In this document: one piece after another, positions 22,132 to 33,939 of the stretch
Layout: each line of letters opens with the position of its first letter
Numbering within the stretch: the first letter of the stretch is position 1
Origin: Protopterus annectens
Lineage: Eukaryota > Chordata > Ceratodontiformes > Protopteridae
Length of the DNA stretch: 64,000 bases
Assembly: GCF_019279795.1 (NCBI RefSeq)
Contig: NC_056729.1
Coordinates: forward strand, 1,864,498,107-1,864,562,106
Reading direction: 5' to 3'
Notes under the pieces: model-generated
Seen by the model: the letters and a program-made list of their open reading frames with translations, nothing else
What the model was told of the DNA's origin: nothing
Database searches by the model: none
Made by a program: the position numbers and the translations under genes

Positions 22132-22305
22132 AGTACAGTTTTGTACCTACCATAAATGTAGATGTTCGAGTGTTCACACTGCTGCAGTCATCACACTAGT
22201 GTTATCCTGCCTTCAGGGTTGTCGTCGCTTCTATCCTGACGTCAGAGCGCCAGGGGTATAAAGGAGACAACCGACGCCATTTTCTTCAGTTTTTCTTGCC
22301 CCAGA
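22132..22305. repeat. DIRS-A inverted terminal repeat, 3' side
   Basis: Begins AGTACAGTTTTGTACCTACC. It includes TGACGTCA (22237-22244) and TATAAA (22257-22262) reading inward. It is inverted with respect to 28168-28349 and lacks about 50 bases of middle sequence present in the other repeat. Confidence 0.88.
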
Positions 22306-22439
22306 TGTCAGGTGCCCCCAAATAGGAAGGCAATACAAAAACCTATGAAAGAACATACAAAAGTAGGGAACAACAGCAGTAGCTGCAAGCAAATAACTAC
22401 CTGCATTATCCTAAGCCTTCCCTATAAAATCTACTTATC

Positions 22440-22806
22440 ATGAAACTTTTGAGTAAATTCTTTATATATACTTGTATATTACATCCTCTCTTGAATACTC
22501 CCTTATTGTTTACTGCTCCAGTCGTGCTCAATGGTAGTATGGCAGTTAATATTTCATATCTAAAAAAAAAAAAAAATGTATTTATAGATCTGTTCTACTC
22601 AATACTATTTTCTTTTGTTTTGCATGTGTTCTTCTGTAAACTTTTTCAAGATTGTACTTTATATATGTTTTTTATTGTTTATTGTTTTCTGTTGTTATTC
22701 TTGGAGCTTTTCTCCCCGGGCCTCTACTGAAAATGGACATGTATCCAGCTAGACTAGCCCGGTCAACAAATGTAAAATAAATAAAAATAAATAAAATAAA
22801 TAAAAA
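22440..22806 (+). mobile_element. L2-like LINE 3' end inside DIRS-A
   Basis: The plus strand ends in GGAGCTTTTCTCCCCGGGCC, then TCAACAAATGTAAAATAAAT and further AAAT/AAAAT units up to about 22806. It lies in the 3' non-coding part of DIRS-A. The left boundary is approximate. It is absent from the related fragment at 37560-37770. Confidence 0.65.
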
Positions 22807-22932
22807 TACACCATATAGGAATGCATCACTTTGGAAAATATTTGAAGAGACATTTACAACAGAGGGCCACCACAACTGTAGTTGGCAACCAGCAGAACAA
22901 GGGAATATAGGAAGAAGAGGGGTTGGAGGGAG

Positions 22933-23035
22933 GGTAACCTGGACTGCAGCAGTGTGAACACTCGAACATCTACATTTATGGTAGGTACACAACTGTACTA
23001 TGTTCATCGTGTTACACTGCTGCAGTCATCACACT
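22933..23035. repeat. DIRS-A internal complementary region
   Basis: The first half (to GGTAGGTACACAACTGTACT) is the reverse complement of the left terminus; the second half (ATGTTCATCGTGTTACACTG) is the reverse complement of the right terminus. They meet at GTACT/ATGTTC, so the region is a copy of the joined ends. In DIRS elements this region is thought to template completion of the ends and circle formation. Confidence 0.9.
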
Positions 23036-24117
23036 TGGGTAGAATCCCAAAGCTAAGGTAGGGTGGATGGCACTAAACAGGATTAAAAGAGGCAAGGATG
23101 CTCTGCAGCACTGCAGTGGCAAAACCAGCCCTGGACTTTGAATACAGAAGGAGGTGATAATGCTTGGTGAAGGTGTGCACTGAACTCCAGGTAGCAGAAT
23201 CCAAAATATTTTTGGTTGGAACCCTCTGAGGAAGGCTGTTGAGGTTGCTGTGGCCCTGGTGGAATGGGGCCTGATGATGCCAGGCACTGGTTTCCCATGG
23301 TGTGTGTAGCAGAATCGGATGCAATGTCCTATCCATTTTGAAATGGTCTGTTTAGAAATTGCTTTTCCCAGTGATCTTGTAGCATAAGAAACAAAAAGTT
23401 GGTCTGATTTTCTGAAGGACTTGGCTTTATCCAAATAAAACCGTAATTGTCTGTGAACGTCTAGAGAGTGAAGTAACTTTTCTCCTTTGTTCTGGGGTTT
23501 GGGGTAAAAGGTGGGCAAGTGGATAGTCTGGTTCAAGGCCACACTGGAAATTACCTTTGGCATGAAAGAAGGATTAGTACGTAGTGAAACTCTGTCTTGG
23601 TGGAAAATAATGAAGGGTTCTACTGCCATTAGAGCCTGTAGCGCCAAAACCCATCAAGCAGAGGTAATAGCCAGCAGTAGTGCTGTTTTCCAAGACAAGT
23701 ATTGTAGATCAGCTGAAAAGGCTGGTTCGAAGGGAGGGAGAGTGAGCCAAAATTGAGGTCCCAAGTAGGGGTGGGAGGTCTACGGGGTGGTCTGATATTC
23801 TTTGCTCCTCTAAGGTATTGTCTAAGCAGAGGGTGTGAGAAAATGGGTGGATCTAAATCATAATGAGCTGAAATAGCTGAAGCGTGGATTTTGATAGAGG
23901 AGAAGGAAAGACCCTTGTGCAATAGTTCAGTTAAGTACTGCAGAATCTGTGGGATATCTGGAATGAGAGGATTTTGGCCTTTGGCTTGGTTCCAGGTGCA
24001 GAATCTTTCCCATTTGTCTGAGTATGTTTTTCTGGTGCTGGGTCTCCTGGCCTCCAAGATGACATCCATAACATCCTTAGAGAGAAAAGCTGCCTGATTA
24101 CTCAAGTTATCCGCCAT
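23012..24117 (-). pseudogene. DIRS-A tyrosine recombinase
   Basis: The frame starts at an ATG overlapping the end of the RT/RNase H frame by 16 bases (MADNLSNQAAFLSK). The N-terminal core-binding domain has RRPSTRKTYSDKWERFC and ISAHYD. The catalytic domain (from about 23647) has FHQDRVSLRTNP, KWIGHCIRFCY and the HSTR box. The nucleophile region TWSSVHTFTKHYHL is in another frame after an indel near 23225; another frame change lies near 23640. DIRS recombinases insert a circular DNA without making target duplications, which agrees with the observed empty site. Inactive here. Confidence 0.85.
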
Positions 24118-26204
24118 GCAGCCAGGTTTGGAGTCTTGAGCTGACTGTGAAGCATCTGGTTATGGTGTTGAACCAGTAGGTGAGGTAACTGAAGTAGAAT
24201 CCATGAAGGGCCCTGTGCCATGTTCCTTAATATGGGATACCAGTGCTGTCGTGGCCAGTCTGGTGCAATGAGGATCATTTTTGGCCTGTCTCGCTTGGCC
24301 TTCAGAAGTACCTTTGCCAGAACAGGCAGTGGAAAGAAGGCATATACTGTTAATGTTTTCCAACTGAATGATAGGGTGTCCACTTTCCAAGCTTGTGAGT
24401 GATAGGTCCTTGTGCAGAATTTCTGCAGCTGGTAGTTCTGGGGGGATGCAAAAAGGTATATATCCGGGCACCCCCATTTTTGAGTAACCATCATGAATAC
24501 TTTTGGGTCTAGTTTCCATTCGTGAGGTTCCATGATTCTTCTGCTTAGCTCGTCTGCCAACGTATTTTTCCTTCCTGGCAGGAAGCGTGCTTGTAGTTGA
24601 ACGTTGTAGTTCAGTGCAGTGTTCCACAAGTTCATTGCTTGCCTGCAGAGGGGGTAGGAGTGAGTGCCCCCTTGCTTGTTTATGTACCACATTACTGTGG
24701 CGTTGTCCGTCTGAATCAGAAGTTGTCCAGGATGCAACAGATCCTTGAATGCTGTCAGGGCATTTTGTACTGCTAGCATCTCTTTTTGATTGATGTGAAG
24801 GTGCCTTTGAGCTGCATTCCATTTGCCATGTAAACACTGTCCTGCCATGTGTGCTCCCCAGGCGTAATCTGAGGAGTCTGTTGTTATTGTCTGACTTGCT
24901 GTGGGCATGGTGAAGGGCTGACCCTTGTTGAGGTGACATGCCTGAGCCTACCATAGGAATTCCTTTTGAAGGCAGGGAATGAGTGTGATTATAGTTTCCA
25001 AACTGTGGCTGTGTTGAGTCCATACACTTTTCAGGTACCATTGTAGTTTTCTCATATGCAGTTTGGCATATGGAATCAGTAGTATGCAGGATGCCATGAA
25101 CCCTAAGGCCTGCAGGATTTTCCTTGCAGGGACTTGGGTTAAAGTTGCCATCATTTTGAAATATATAGTCAGTTGTCTTTGCTTGTCTGGCATGAGATAA
25201 GCCATCTGGGCCGTTGTATTTAAGCTGGCAACCAGGATTATTATCTCTTGTGAGGGTAGTAGTTTTGATTTCTTTTCATTCACTGTGTACCCTAGGCATC
25301 TTAGTAATTTTCTTACAAATGCCAGATGCTTTAAAAGAATGTCCTTGTCTTCTGCCTGTATGAGACAATCGTCCAGGTATGGGTATATTTGAATTCCCAC
25401 AATTGGATTTGGAATTGGATTTGTTGTATTGTTTTGGTTGTTGTTGTTTGTGTTGTTATTCTAAACTCTCAAGCTAAACTTTATTGTTTAGTAGCATATA
25501 ATAAACTGTGATCACTGATTTTTTTTTTTGGAGTTTCTGTGTTCTTGAGCTTCCCTTGTGGTTGTTTGGGCAATTTTCTTTGTTTATCAGTGCCTTTTAT
25601 TGCCTTCATCTCCTTTTTTGCTTTATATTTGAATTCCTCTTTGTCTGCAGTATGCAATTACTGGTGCCAGGCATTTTGTGAATACTCTGGGTGCAGTAGA
25701 TAAGCCAAAGGGCAGTGCAGAGAATTGATAATGCGCTGTTCCTGCTAAAACTCTGAGGTATCTTCTGCAATTTTGTCTGATTGGGACATGCAGGTATGCC
25801 TCTTTGAGGTCCAGCATTACCAGCCAAGACTTCTTGCCCAGCATGGGAAGAAGCTGCTGAAGTGTGAGCGTCTTGAATTTGGGTACCTCCAGGAATGCAT
25901 TTAGAATTGATAGATCTAGAATGGGTCTCCAAGCTTTGTCCTTTCTTGGAACCAGAAAAAGTCTTGAGTAGAATCCTTGTCCTTGCTCTTGTGTGGGTAC
26001 CTTCTGAATGGCTCTCATGGCCAAGAGAGTTGCAATTTGTCTTTGAGCCTCTGCCCTTTGATTCAGTGGCAAATTGGGCATCCCTCTTTTCCTTGGTAAT
26101 GTATGAAAGTGGAATCTGTAACCTTGAGATTCAATTTTTAGAACCCATTTGTCTCTTGTTATGATGTGCCAGTTGTTTGAAAAGAGTGCAAGTTTTCCCC
26201 CCAA
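24102..26204 (-). pseudogene. DIRS-A reverse transcriptase, RNase H and methyltransferase-like region
   Basis: The RT part begins GGKLALFSNNWHIITRDKWV and holds GFYSRLFLVPRK, PILDLSILN, motif A MLDLKEAYLHVPI and LPFGLSTAPRVF. After the 240-bp insertion at 25398-25637 it resumes with IYPYLDDCL (YLDD). RNase H follows with TTDSSDYAWGA, KEMLAVQNAL, LIQTDNATV and ADELSRR, so the D-E-D-D set is visible. The next segment (LFASPQNYQ...LIAPDWPRQ) is the region assigned in DIRS elements to an adenine-methyltransferase-like domain. The three pieces are in the same frame, so the insertion is the main lesion. Confidence 0.85.
25398..25637 (-). mobile_element. Short retroposon interrupting the DIRS-A RT gene
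   Basis: TATATTTGAATTCC occurs at 25384-25397 and again at 25624-25637, a perfect 14-bp target duplication, splitting the RT just before YLDD. On the minus strand the insert ends in an A/C-rich tail with AAC-type units, like a retroposed RNA. An A-run lies in the middle. I do not recognise the source; it could be a SINE or a processed transcript fragment. Confidence 0.75.
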
Positions 26205-26403
26205 AGGGGCTGCCAGGGAGATTGAGCTTGGCAGGCTGAGTGGAAAGTCATAAAGATTGTCTTCTAAAAGTTTGAGATCTATCTGATCCTCCTTTGTGGG
26301 TTGTAGCAGGCCATTGTGGGGTCCTGTAAGAGCCTTGTGGCTAACCCCTGCCCCTTGTGCGCCTGTATTTGCCCCTCTGTGGTCTGTCTGAAGCAGGAAA
26401 GGA

Positions 26404-28035
26404 TCAGTTCTTTGTTGGCAAGTTTCTGCTGATGCGAGGTGGTTGTATTTGTAAAAAATCTTTAACTGCCTGCATAGATTTTGCCTTCTCCTCCACTTTC
26501 TTTAAGACTTCCTCTGCTTTAGCACCAAATAAAACATCCTTCTGTACAGGTGCGTCCAATAGCTTTGCTTTAACAAGTTCAGGTAAGGTTTGCTCTTTTA
26601 ACCAAGCATGTCTACGTATGACAGACCCTGTAACTGCTGCTCTACAAGAAGCTTCCAATGAATCAAATCCACATTGCAGAGTATATTTACCCACTACCCA
26701 CTTGTTCTGCTGCATGCACTAAATCTTGCAATTCTTTAAAATCAGGTTGTTCTGAATGGATGTGCATTTTCTGTTTTAACTGAGACATCAAGTATTGCTG
26801 GTATTTCAGCATGTGAAATTGACAGTTCAGAGCCCTCGTAGTTAAAGTGGCAGAAGTGTGCACCTTTTTACCCCATCTGCTAGTGCACTTGAATCTTTTT
26901 CAGAAGGAATAGGATTTTTAGCTATAGAGGCCTTAACCCCCTTGGGACCCTGGGAAATGGTTTCTGGGTCAGCAACAGGGCTTTTATATAAACATTTATG
27001 TGAGTCAGGGACTCTATAGTATCTGTCTGGTTTGGCTGGTGCAGGGGGTAAGGAATCTGGGTTGAGGCTAGATTCCGAATAAACATCATCCAGAATGTCC
27101 AAAACAGGTGGAATAGCAAGGGGTCTGTGCTGAGGTAGCAGGAGGAACTCTCGGAGTCTTTTCTTTGAGTCTGAGAAATCTTGGCCCTCCCAATGAAAAT
27201 GCTCCCTCATGGTGTGCAATGTTTCCCCGAAGGAGTAGTCCTCAGGAGGAGATACTGAGGGTATGGACTCTTCAGCATCAGAGTCTTCGTAAGGGGGGAA
27301 GGGGTAATCCTGATCCTCAGAGGAAGCTGAGGAAATGGAGGCCTGATCAGAGGAAGCAGCCTCCTCCTCCTGCCTAGGCCTTTTGTCTGGTGGGGGATGG
27401 GAACCCCTGATAAGAGTAATTAAGTCTTCAGCCATTTTAAGCATCTGCTTCTTAGGCATAGGCCCCTGTACTGGGGACTGGTGTGTAGGTTTTTTGACCT
27501 TAAAGGGAGTTTTTAACTTGGAATAGGATTTAATGGTAAGAGTAGTCGGTCTGAATACACCTTCAGCGACTGTGGGTCAGTCTACAATGTCGGATTCCTC
27601 CTCAGGATTGTCTTCAGCAGGGCCTGAAGGTAAAGGCTCCTGAGGCCCAGCAATCTCCGTCTGGGAGGCCGACAGGGGCTCCATATCAGCAGTCGTCAAG
27701 CGCTGCGTAGGCGCGTCACTGAAGACCAGAGAACCGGCGACCTGCCTAACCGAGGCCTCGGTGTCCGGTTTAGACTTCGGTTGTCTGTCCTTATCTTTGA
27801 GTTTTTTATGAACTCCAGTCGTCGGAATATCCGACGGCATGTTGTAATTAAATTTTCTACCGAAAAAATGTTGGGCGAATTCCGACCGACGTTTTATTCT
27901 TCGTTTGTTAAACCTAGCACAAAACCGACAACCTCTGACGTCGTGATCTAGGCCTAGGCAAGGTATACAAAATGAATGAAAATCCTTATGAGGTATTTGT
28001 TTCCCACAAGAAATACAATTAACTTTTTCTGACAT
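26404..28035 (-). pseudogene. DIRS-A gag-like protein
   Basis: The frame starts at an ATG (MSEKVNCISCGKQIPHKDFH). The N-terminus has a Cys/His module, C-x2-C...H-x2-C-x2-C...H...C-x2-C, in residues 8-40. The middle is acidic and Ser/Pro-rich. The C-terminal part (26715-26404, with VIRRHAWLKEQTLPELVKAKLL) resembles the Gag region related to the LAP2-alpha C-terminal domain, which is known to derive from a DIRS1-like gag. An in-frame TGA at about 27577 and a frame change near 26866 break it; most of the rest stays in one frame. Gag would package the element RNA. Not functional in this copy. Confidence 0.72.
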
Positions 28036-28167
28036 CGGTCTGAGACAAGAAAAGATTCCCCAACGGGGTACTTAGCTTTAGAAGACTTCGGTCTGAATTT
28101 CGATTGAATATATCAGGAGTCAGCGGACCGGCACTAGCGAACTGCTTCTGCTTCGGGCACCGCGCGG

Positions 28168-28349
28168 CAAGAAAGACTGAAGAAAATGGCGTTGGTTGTC
28201 TCCTTTATACCCCTGGCACTCTGACGTCAGGATAGAAGCGACGACAACCGATGCCGGACCAAGACTTTGGTATACCGGCCGACTACGGAACCGCCTGATG
28301 GCAGAATAACCCTAGTGTGATAACTGCAGAAGTGTAACACGATGAACAT
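28168..28349. repeat. DIRS-A inverted terminal repeat, 5' side
   Basis: Ends ...AACACGATGAACAT at 28349. On the minus strand it reads TGACGTCA (28229-28222) then TATAAA (28209-28204), about 170-215 bases upstream of the gag ATG at 28035. Confidence 0.88.
28204..28229 (-). promoter_or_regulatory. CRE plus TATA module driving DIRS-A
   Basis: A perfect CRE palindrome TGACGTCA lies 12 bases before TATAAA in the direction of the element's genes. The same spacing is kept in the opposite terminal repeat and, as TGACGTCA...TATATAAG, in the fragment at 37505-37532. Promoter function is inferred from this conserved arrangement. Confidence 0.6.
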
Positions 28350-31300
28350 CCTTACAGTATGTTGTTTTGTTGTTGGCCAGTGGGCTTATTTGAACTTTTC
28401 TGCACGGTTATAAATTATATCTGTGAAGGGCTGCTCATTGTACAGCCACGTTTAAGCATGCATGTTACAGACTCAGGCACTTACAACTTTAACATACTCT
28501 GTACAACCTGCTCCATAATTTCCTAGTGTGTTTAATCATCAGTAGCTCCATGAAAGCCTGCGGTTTGCGCTAAGATTCCATGTTTGTGTGCAGACTTGAA
28601 TTGTCTGCTGTAAACGGAGACCACTCCAGCAAATCAACCTGGCCTCACTGGTGTCACTCAACATCAAAACTTATGGATTTACACTTTGCTACTGTCTCTG
28701 CAGCCAGCTCAGCTGAAATGGTCATCCTGAGACAGTGTAGCAAATGTCTCTTGTTTACTGCCACGCACCTACTAGTTAAAACTGTGCGTGTGAGACATGT
28801 AGTTTTGTAATGTTAATGGAGGCAAAACTCATGTGAAGCCATGGCATATAATAAGTGGGTTATCAGTAACCCACAACACCACACTAAATCTATCCACACA
28901 CATCTGACCAGTCACATAGACCCACATACTGAGTCTCTTAAAAGTAACTTACCTAAACCACAAAGGTCTCCAAACCTAAGAAACTATCCTTAGCAAACTG
29001 TCAAACGCAGAACAATCAGCATCCACAGTGAAGCATGCATCCACTTAAAAAGCCTGTAAGATTAGCCTCCACAAAATCCAACATCCTTCTCATAGGGGGA
29101 CTCCATAGTGAGACACACTGATGTACTACTCAGCAGGCTGCAAGGAGACTGTTACTTACTTATCCTTACCAGGTGCCAGGATTTGTAGCATCAGACATGC
29201 AAACAAGACAGAGTCATAGTACATAAGGGTGTGAATGACTTGATACATACCTCCTTGGACTGTATGAAGATACACCTGTAGTTCTTGGAACAAGCATCCA
29301 AGGTGGGTATGAACATAGCATAAGCAGCATTTTACCATCTCAAAGAATAATACAGCAATGTAACAAAAGATTGACTTCAAACTGCTTAGCTTCTGGTCTC
29401 ATTCATTGGGAGGGCTAATGTGTATATCAGTCTGGGAGGAGATGGTAAACAGTCCTGAGTGCTTTGCCAAGGATGGCCTGCACCTATCTACCCACCCCAA
29501 GCTTTCATATATTAGCTAAAACCTTGTGCACCCCATAGTGCCTTTTTAGACTGTTCAGTCTTCAAAAGCTTCCAACGTAAAACAAACCAGACAATGTTGA
29601 GCAACAATGCCTTTAGGTTAGCTACCTTAACAAAATCTGAACTTCCTACAAGCACTTTTTCTATTCTGGAAACATGGATATTTCCATTGTCATAGAGATC
29701 TGGTTCAGGACCATTTAGAGCAATCAATCAGTGCAGAGTTTCAAGGCCTACCCTATGTTCAGGCCCACTCATTAAATGAAGGCACTAAATGCAGCAGGGT
29801 CTCCATATCTGTAAAGGGGAGGAACTTCTCCAGACTTGCTCCATGTCAGTATCTTGTTAAACTCTTCCACCCCAACTTACCATTAACAGAATCCTTTATC
29901 ATATTATTGTCAACTATAGGACCAATTGGCTTCGGTCTCTTACCTAACTAGCAAGGAGTTCCTTAAACGCCATCCGTCTAGGGGAATTCAACTACCCCTC
30001 CATTAAAGGGGAGACTTGGAAATCCTCAAACATGTATGCTTAAGAGATTTCTGGACTTTAGTAGCACAAATTCTGTGGATCATTTAGTTTGCACTCCAGC
30101 AGAAATTTATAAAATCAGGGACTTGGTCCTCACCAGTATGGGATAGCTCTGCTCTCTACCAGTTGTAAATACCTTCATGGTCAGATCTGACCACCAGTCA
30201 ATCATAATCATAGTAAGACTGAAGACAGAAATGTCCTGCAATACTTCAGTATTCAGAGATTATAATAAGGCTGGTCTACTAAAACTAAGTAATGACCTGG
30301 CTAAATTCAACATCCTGTTTCAGTCTACTACCCAAACTGTTTATGCAGAATCCTTTGCCGGCAAATTCCATGCACATGTAAATAGATGCATCTGTCTGCC
30401 TCTGGGGTAAATCCAGTGCATGCCAAAAATAAACACTTGTGGTTAAACCAAAATATGAACACGATTTATAATAAAAGCAAAAACTAATTGCATGTAAAAA
30501 TATAACACTAAAGATGCAAAACAAGCTTGGACTAAATTTTAACAGGGAACTATGGACCTTTAAATTAAACAAAGACAAGTGTTAGACAAAAATAGCCACC
30601 CAAGCAAAAGACAACCACAAAGCTTTCTGTAACAGTGTTAGAGACCTCAGAAATTATACCAGTACAGTGCAGAACTAATAACTGACATTGCTTACTCAGA
30701 CCCTGAAGACATAGCCAATCCACTACTGGATAAATTTGTCTCTATCTTCATGCCCTTTCTCCTTCTCTGTTCTTAAATCACATATCTACAGCTACAAACC
30801 CCCCCTCCAAAAAATATATATATCTCCTTTGAACAAGTCCACTATCCAAGGCAGAGAATGCTACTTCTATAGGGAAAGATAACACACTTGGCTGCTTATT
30901 GACCAATGTAAAACAGAACTTGTCAGATCTCCTCAAGAAGATGCTCAGTACTGGCCCCCAAACAGGCTGTGCGCGAGGCAGCTGTCCTCTCCTTGCACAA
31001 AAGACTAGCATCAGTGGACAAGGGTAGTTATAGACCCATAAGTTTCACTAGCCACATCTGTAAGGCTATGGGAAGGATCACTATGGAACTTTACAAAATA
31101 AGAGTATGGGTAACATACAAACTCTCAACCCAAACAATTTTGATTTGTCATGGGTAGATTTTGCCGTCCTGAACTTGGCTGACTTCAAGGTTACCAAAGC
31201 AATAGAGGAGGGCAAATCAGTACACATTGCATATCTAAACTTATCAAATGAGTTAGACAGCATCCCACACTCTGGTATAGTAAATAAACTATCCCAGCTA

Positions 31301-31830
31301 AATGTTAATCTGTGTGTAACTCACTAGGCAGAAAATGGGCTCACAAACACAAGCCTGGAAATTAGGGTACGTGACTACCTTCTCCAAAAGACTGAGACAC
31401 CAAAGATGATTGTCACTGTGCAAGTGACACCCCGACCCCATGTGGAAAATGGGAAAAGGGGATGGAGTTGGGGACCTGGGAACCTATGTAGATAAACTGT
31501 CCTTTGATCACCATGTGTCATCTATATTCAGTGCTCATCACTCTGATCCTTGACTACAGAGTCCTTAAGGTACGTTCCTGTCCAAATATTTGACAAACCT
31601 GGAATGACCATAGTGCTTTCTCACTAAGACTATAAAGGGTCTATACCAATGAAACTATAAAGACTGTTTAAAAATCTTGTTCCTCTTCTTGGTATCCATA
31701 CAGGTTAGGGAGGGGTGATCTCTGCCTCTCACACAGAGCCTCAGCAGAGACACTGTCTGACCTACTGCACATTCTAAAGTCCAGTGGTGGATTAAATATG
31801 AAAAACCTCTCTCTCTCTCTGAAGGACTTG
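28350..31830 (+). mobile_element. Old CR1-like LINE, highly decayed (copy A)
   Basis: Successive segments match the younger CR1 copies: an ORF1 esterase part at about 29110-29290 (CATAAGGGTGTGAATGACTT), an endonuclease end with MVRSDHQSI (30177-30410), RT with SLHKRLASVDKGSYRPI and HICKAM (30969-31157), and IAYLNLSNELDSIPHSGI (31106-31327). Stops and indels are frequent. The tail (31403 on) contains the end of a SINE and DLGTYVD-like sequence. The first 230 bases after the DIRS junction are unassigned. Confidence 0.7.
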
Positions 31831-31860
31831 AAATCCTTAAACATGTATGCTTAAGAGAGG

Positions 31861-33670
31861 AAATCCTCAAACATGTATGCTTAAGAGATTTCTGGACTTT
31901 AGTAGCACAAATTCTGTGGATCATTTAGTTTGCACTCCAGCAGAAATTTATAAAATCAGGGACTTGGTCTTCACCAGTATGGGATAGCTCTGCTCTCTAC
32001 CAGTTGTAAATACCTTCATGGTCAGATCTGACCACCAGTCAATCATAATCATAGTAAGACTGAAGACAGAAATGTCCTGCAATACTTCAGTATTCAGAGA
32101 TCATAATAAGGCTGGTCTACTAAAACTAAGTAATGACCTGGCTAAATTCAACATCCTGTTTCAGTCTACTACCCAAACTGTTTATGCAGAATCCTTTGCC
32201 GGCAAATTCCATGCACATGTAAATAGATGCATCTGTCTGCCTCTGGGATAAATCCAATGCATGCCAAAAATAAAAATAAACACTTGTGGTTAAACCAAAA
32301 TATGAACAGGATTTATAATAAAAGCAAAAACTAATTGCATGCAAAAATATAACACTAAAGATGCAAAACAAGCTTGGGCTAAATTTTAACAGGGATCTAT
32401 GGACCATTAAATTAAACAAAGCCAAGTGTTAGACAAAAATAGCCACCCAAGCAAAAGACAACCACAAAACTTTCTGTAACAGTGTTAGAGACCTCAGAAA
32501 TTATACCCAGTACAGTGCAGAGCTAATAACTGACATTGCTTACTCAGACCCTAAAGAGATAGCCAATCCACTACTGGATAAATTTGTCTCTATCTTCATG
32601 CCCCTTCTCCTTCTCTGTTCTTAAATCACATAACTACAGCTACAACCCCCCCCCCCCACTTCCAAAAAAATATATATCTCCTTTGAACAAGTCCACTATC
32701 CAAGGCAGAGAATGCTACTTCTATAGGGAAAGATAACACACTTGGCTTCTTATTAACCAATGTAAAACAGGACCTGTCAGAACTCCTCCAGAAGATGCTC
32801 AGTACTGGCCCCCAAACAGGCTGTGCTTGAGTTAGCTGTCCTCTCCTTGCACAAAAGACTAGCATCGGTGGACAAGGGTAGTTATAGACCCATAAGTTTC
32901 ACTGGCCACATCTGTAAGGCTATGGAAAGGATCACTATGGAACTTTAATAAGAGCATGGGTAACATACAAACTCTCATCCCAAACCAGTTTTGATTTGTC
33001 ATGGGTAGATTTTGCCGTCCTGAACTTGGCTGACTTCAAGGTTACCAAAGCAATAGAGGAGGGCAAATCAGTACACATTGCATATCTAAAGTTATCAAAT
33101 GAGTTAGACAGCATCCCACATTCTGGTATAGTAAATAAACTATCCCAGCTAAATGTTAATGTGTGTGTAACTCACTAGGCAGAAAATGGGCTCACAAACA
33201 CAAGCCTGGAAATTAGGGTACGTGACCACATTCTCCAAAAGACTGAGACACCAAAGATGATTGTCACTGTGCAAGTGACACCCAGACCCCATGTGGAAAA
33301 TGGGAAAAGGGGATGGAGTTGGGGACCTGGGAACCTATGTAGATAAACTGTCCTTTGATCACCATGTGTCCACTATATTCAGTGCTCATCACTCTGATCC
33401 TTGACTACAGACTCCTTAAGGTACGTTCCTGTCCAAATATTTGACAAAACTGGAATGACCATAGTGCTTTCTCACTAAGACTATAAAGGGTCTATATCAA
33501 TGAAACTATAAAGACTGTTTAAAAATCTTGTTCCTCTTCTTGGTATCCATACAGGTTAGGGAGGGGTGATCTCTGCCTCTCACACAGAGCCTCAGCAGAG
33601 ACACTGTCTGACCTACTGCACATTCTAAAGTCCAGTGGTGGATTAAATATGAAAAACCTCTCTCTCTCTC
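31861..33670 (+). repeat. 1.84-kb tandem duplicate of 30018-31830 (copy B)
   Basis: AATCCTCAAACATGTATGCT begins at 30018 and at 31861, and the following sequence is nearly identical to the TC run at about 33670. Copy 2 of the large duplication has a single unit (from 54134). The junction holds an extra 33-base partial repeat at about 31825-31858. Confidence 0.9.
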
Positions 33671-33814
33671 TCGTAATACAGTACCTAGCTAGCTGGAATT
33701 GCCACATGCGTAGAAGCACAAATGACTGGAAGGGTCAGCCAACCATGCATCTGCCACAGCAGGGAATGGAGAGGGGTGGGGACTAAATTGGTGGGGGGGG
33801 TGATGGCTGATTAA

Positions 33815-33930
33815 ATGTATCCTTTATTTAATTTGTTGGTTTGGTTTGGTTACCGGAAAGTCCAACTGTGCACATGCCCTATTTCCACGGAGGCCCGGTG
33901 GGGAGCCCCAAACAGAATAAAGATTGGTAC
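33815..33930 (-). mobile_element. L2-like LINE 3' end
   Basis: It shares the layout of the other ends: T-rich edge, GGTTACCGGAAAGTCCAACTG, GGAGGCCCGG and GAGCCCC. The matching site in copy 2 is 57855-57965, so this insertion is older than the duplication. Confidence 0.6.
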
Positions 33931-33939
33931 AAATTAAAT

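Larger units (their letters stand above)
22132..28349 (-). mobile_element. DIRS-type retrotransposon DIRS-A (6218 bp)
   Basis: The ends are fixed by the empty site in copy 2: TGTAGAA/CCTTACAG at 52484-52498 is split here by exactly this interval, with no target duplication. It has terminal inverted repeats (22132-22305 and 28168-28349), an internal complementary region near the 3' end (22933-23035), and minus-strand gag, RT/RNase H and tyrosine-recombinase frames. This is the canonical DIRS1 layout. It also contains an L2 end (22440-22806) and a short retroposon (25398-25637). Confidence 0.93.
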
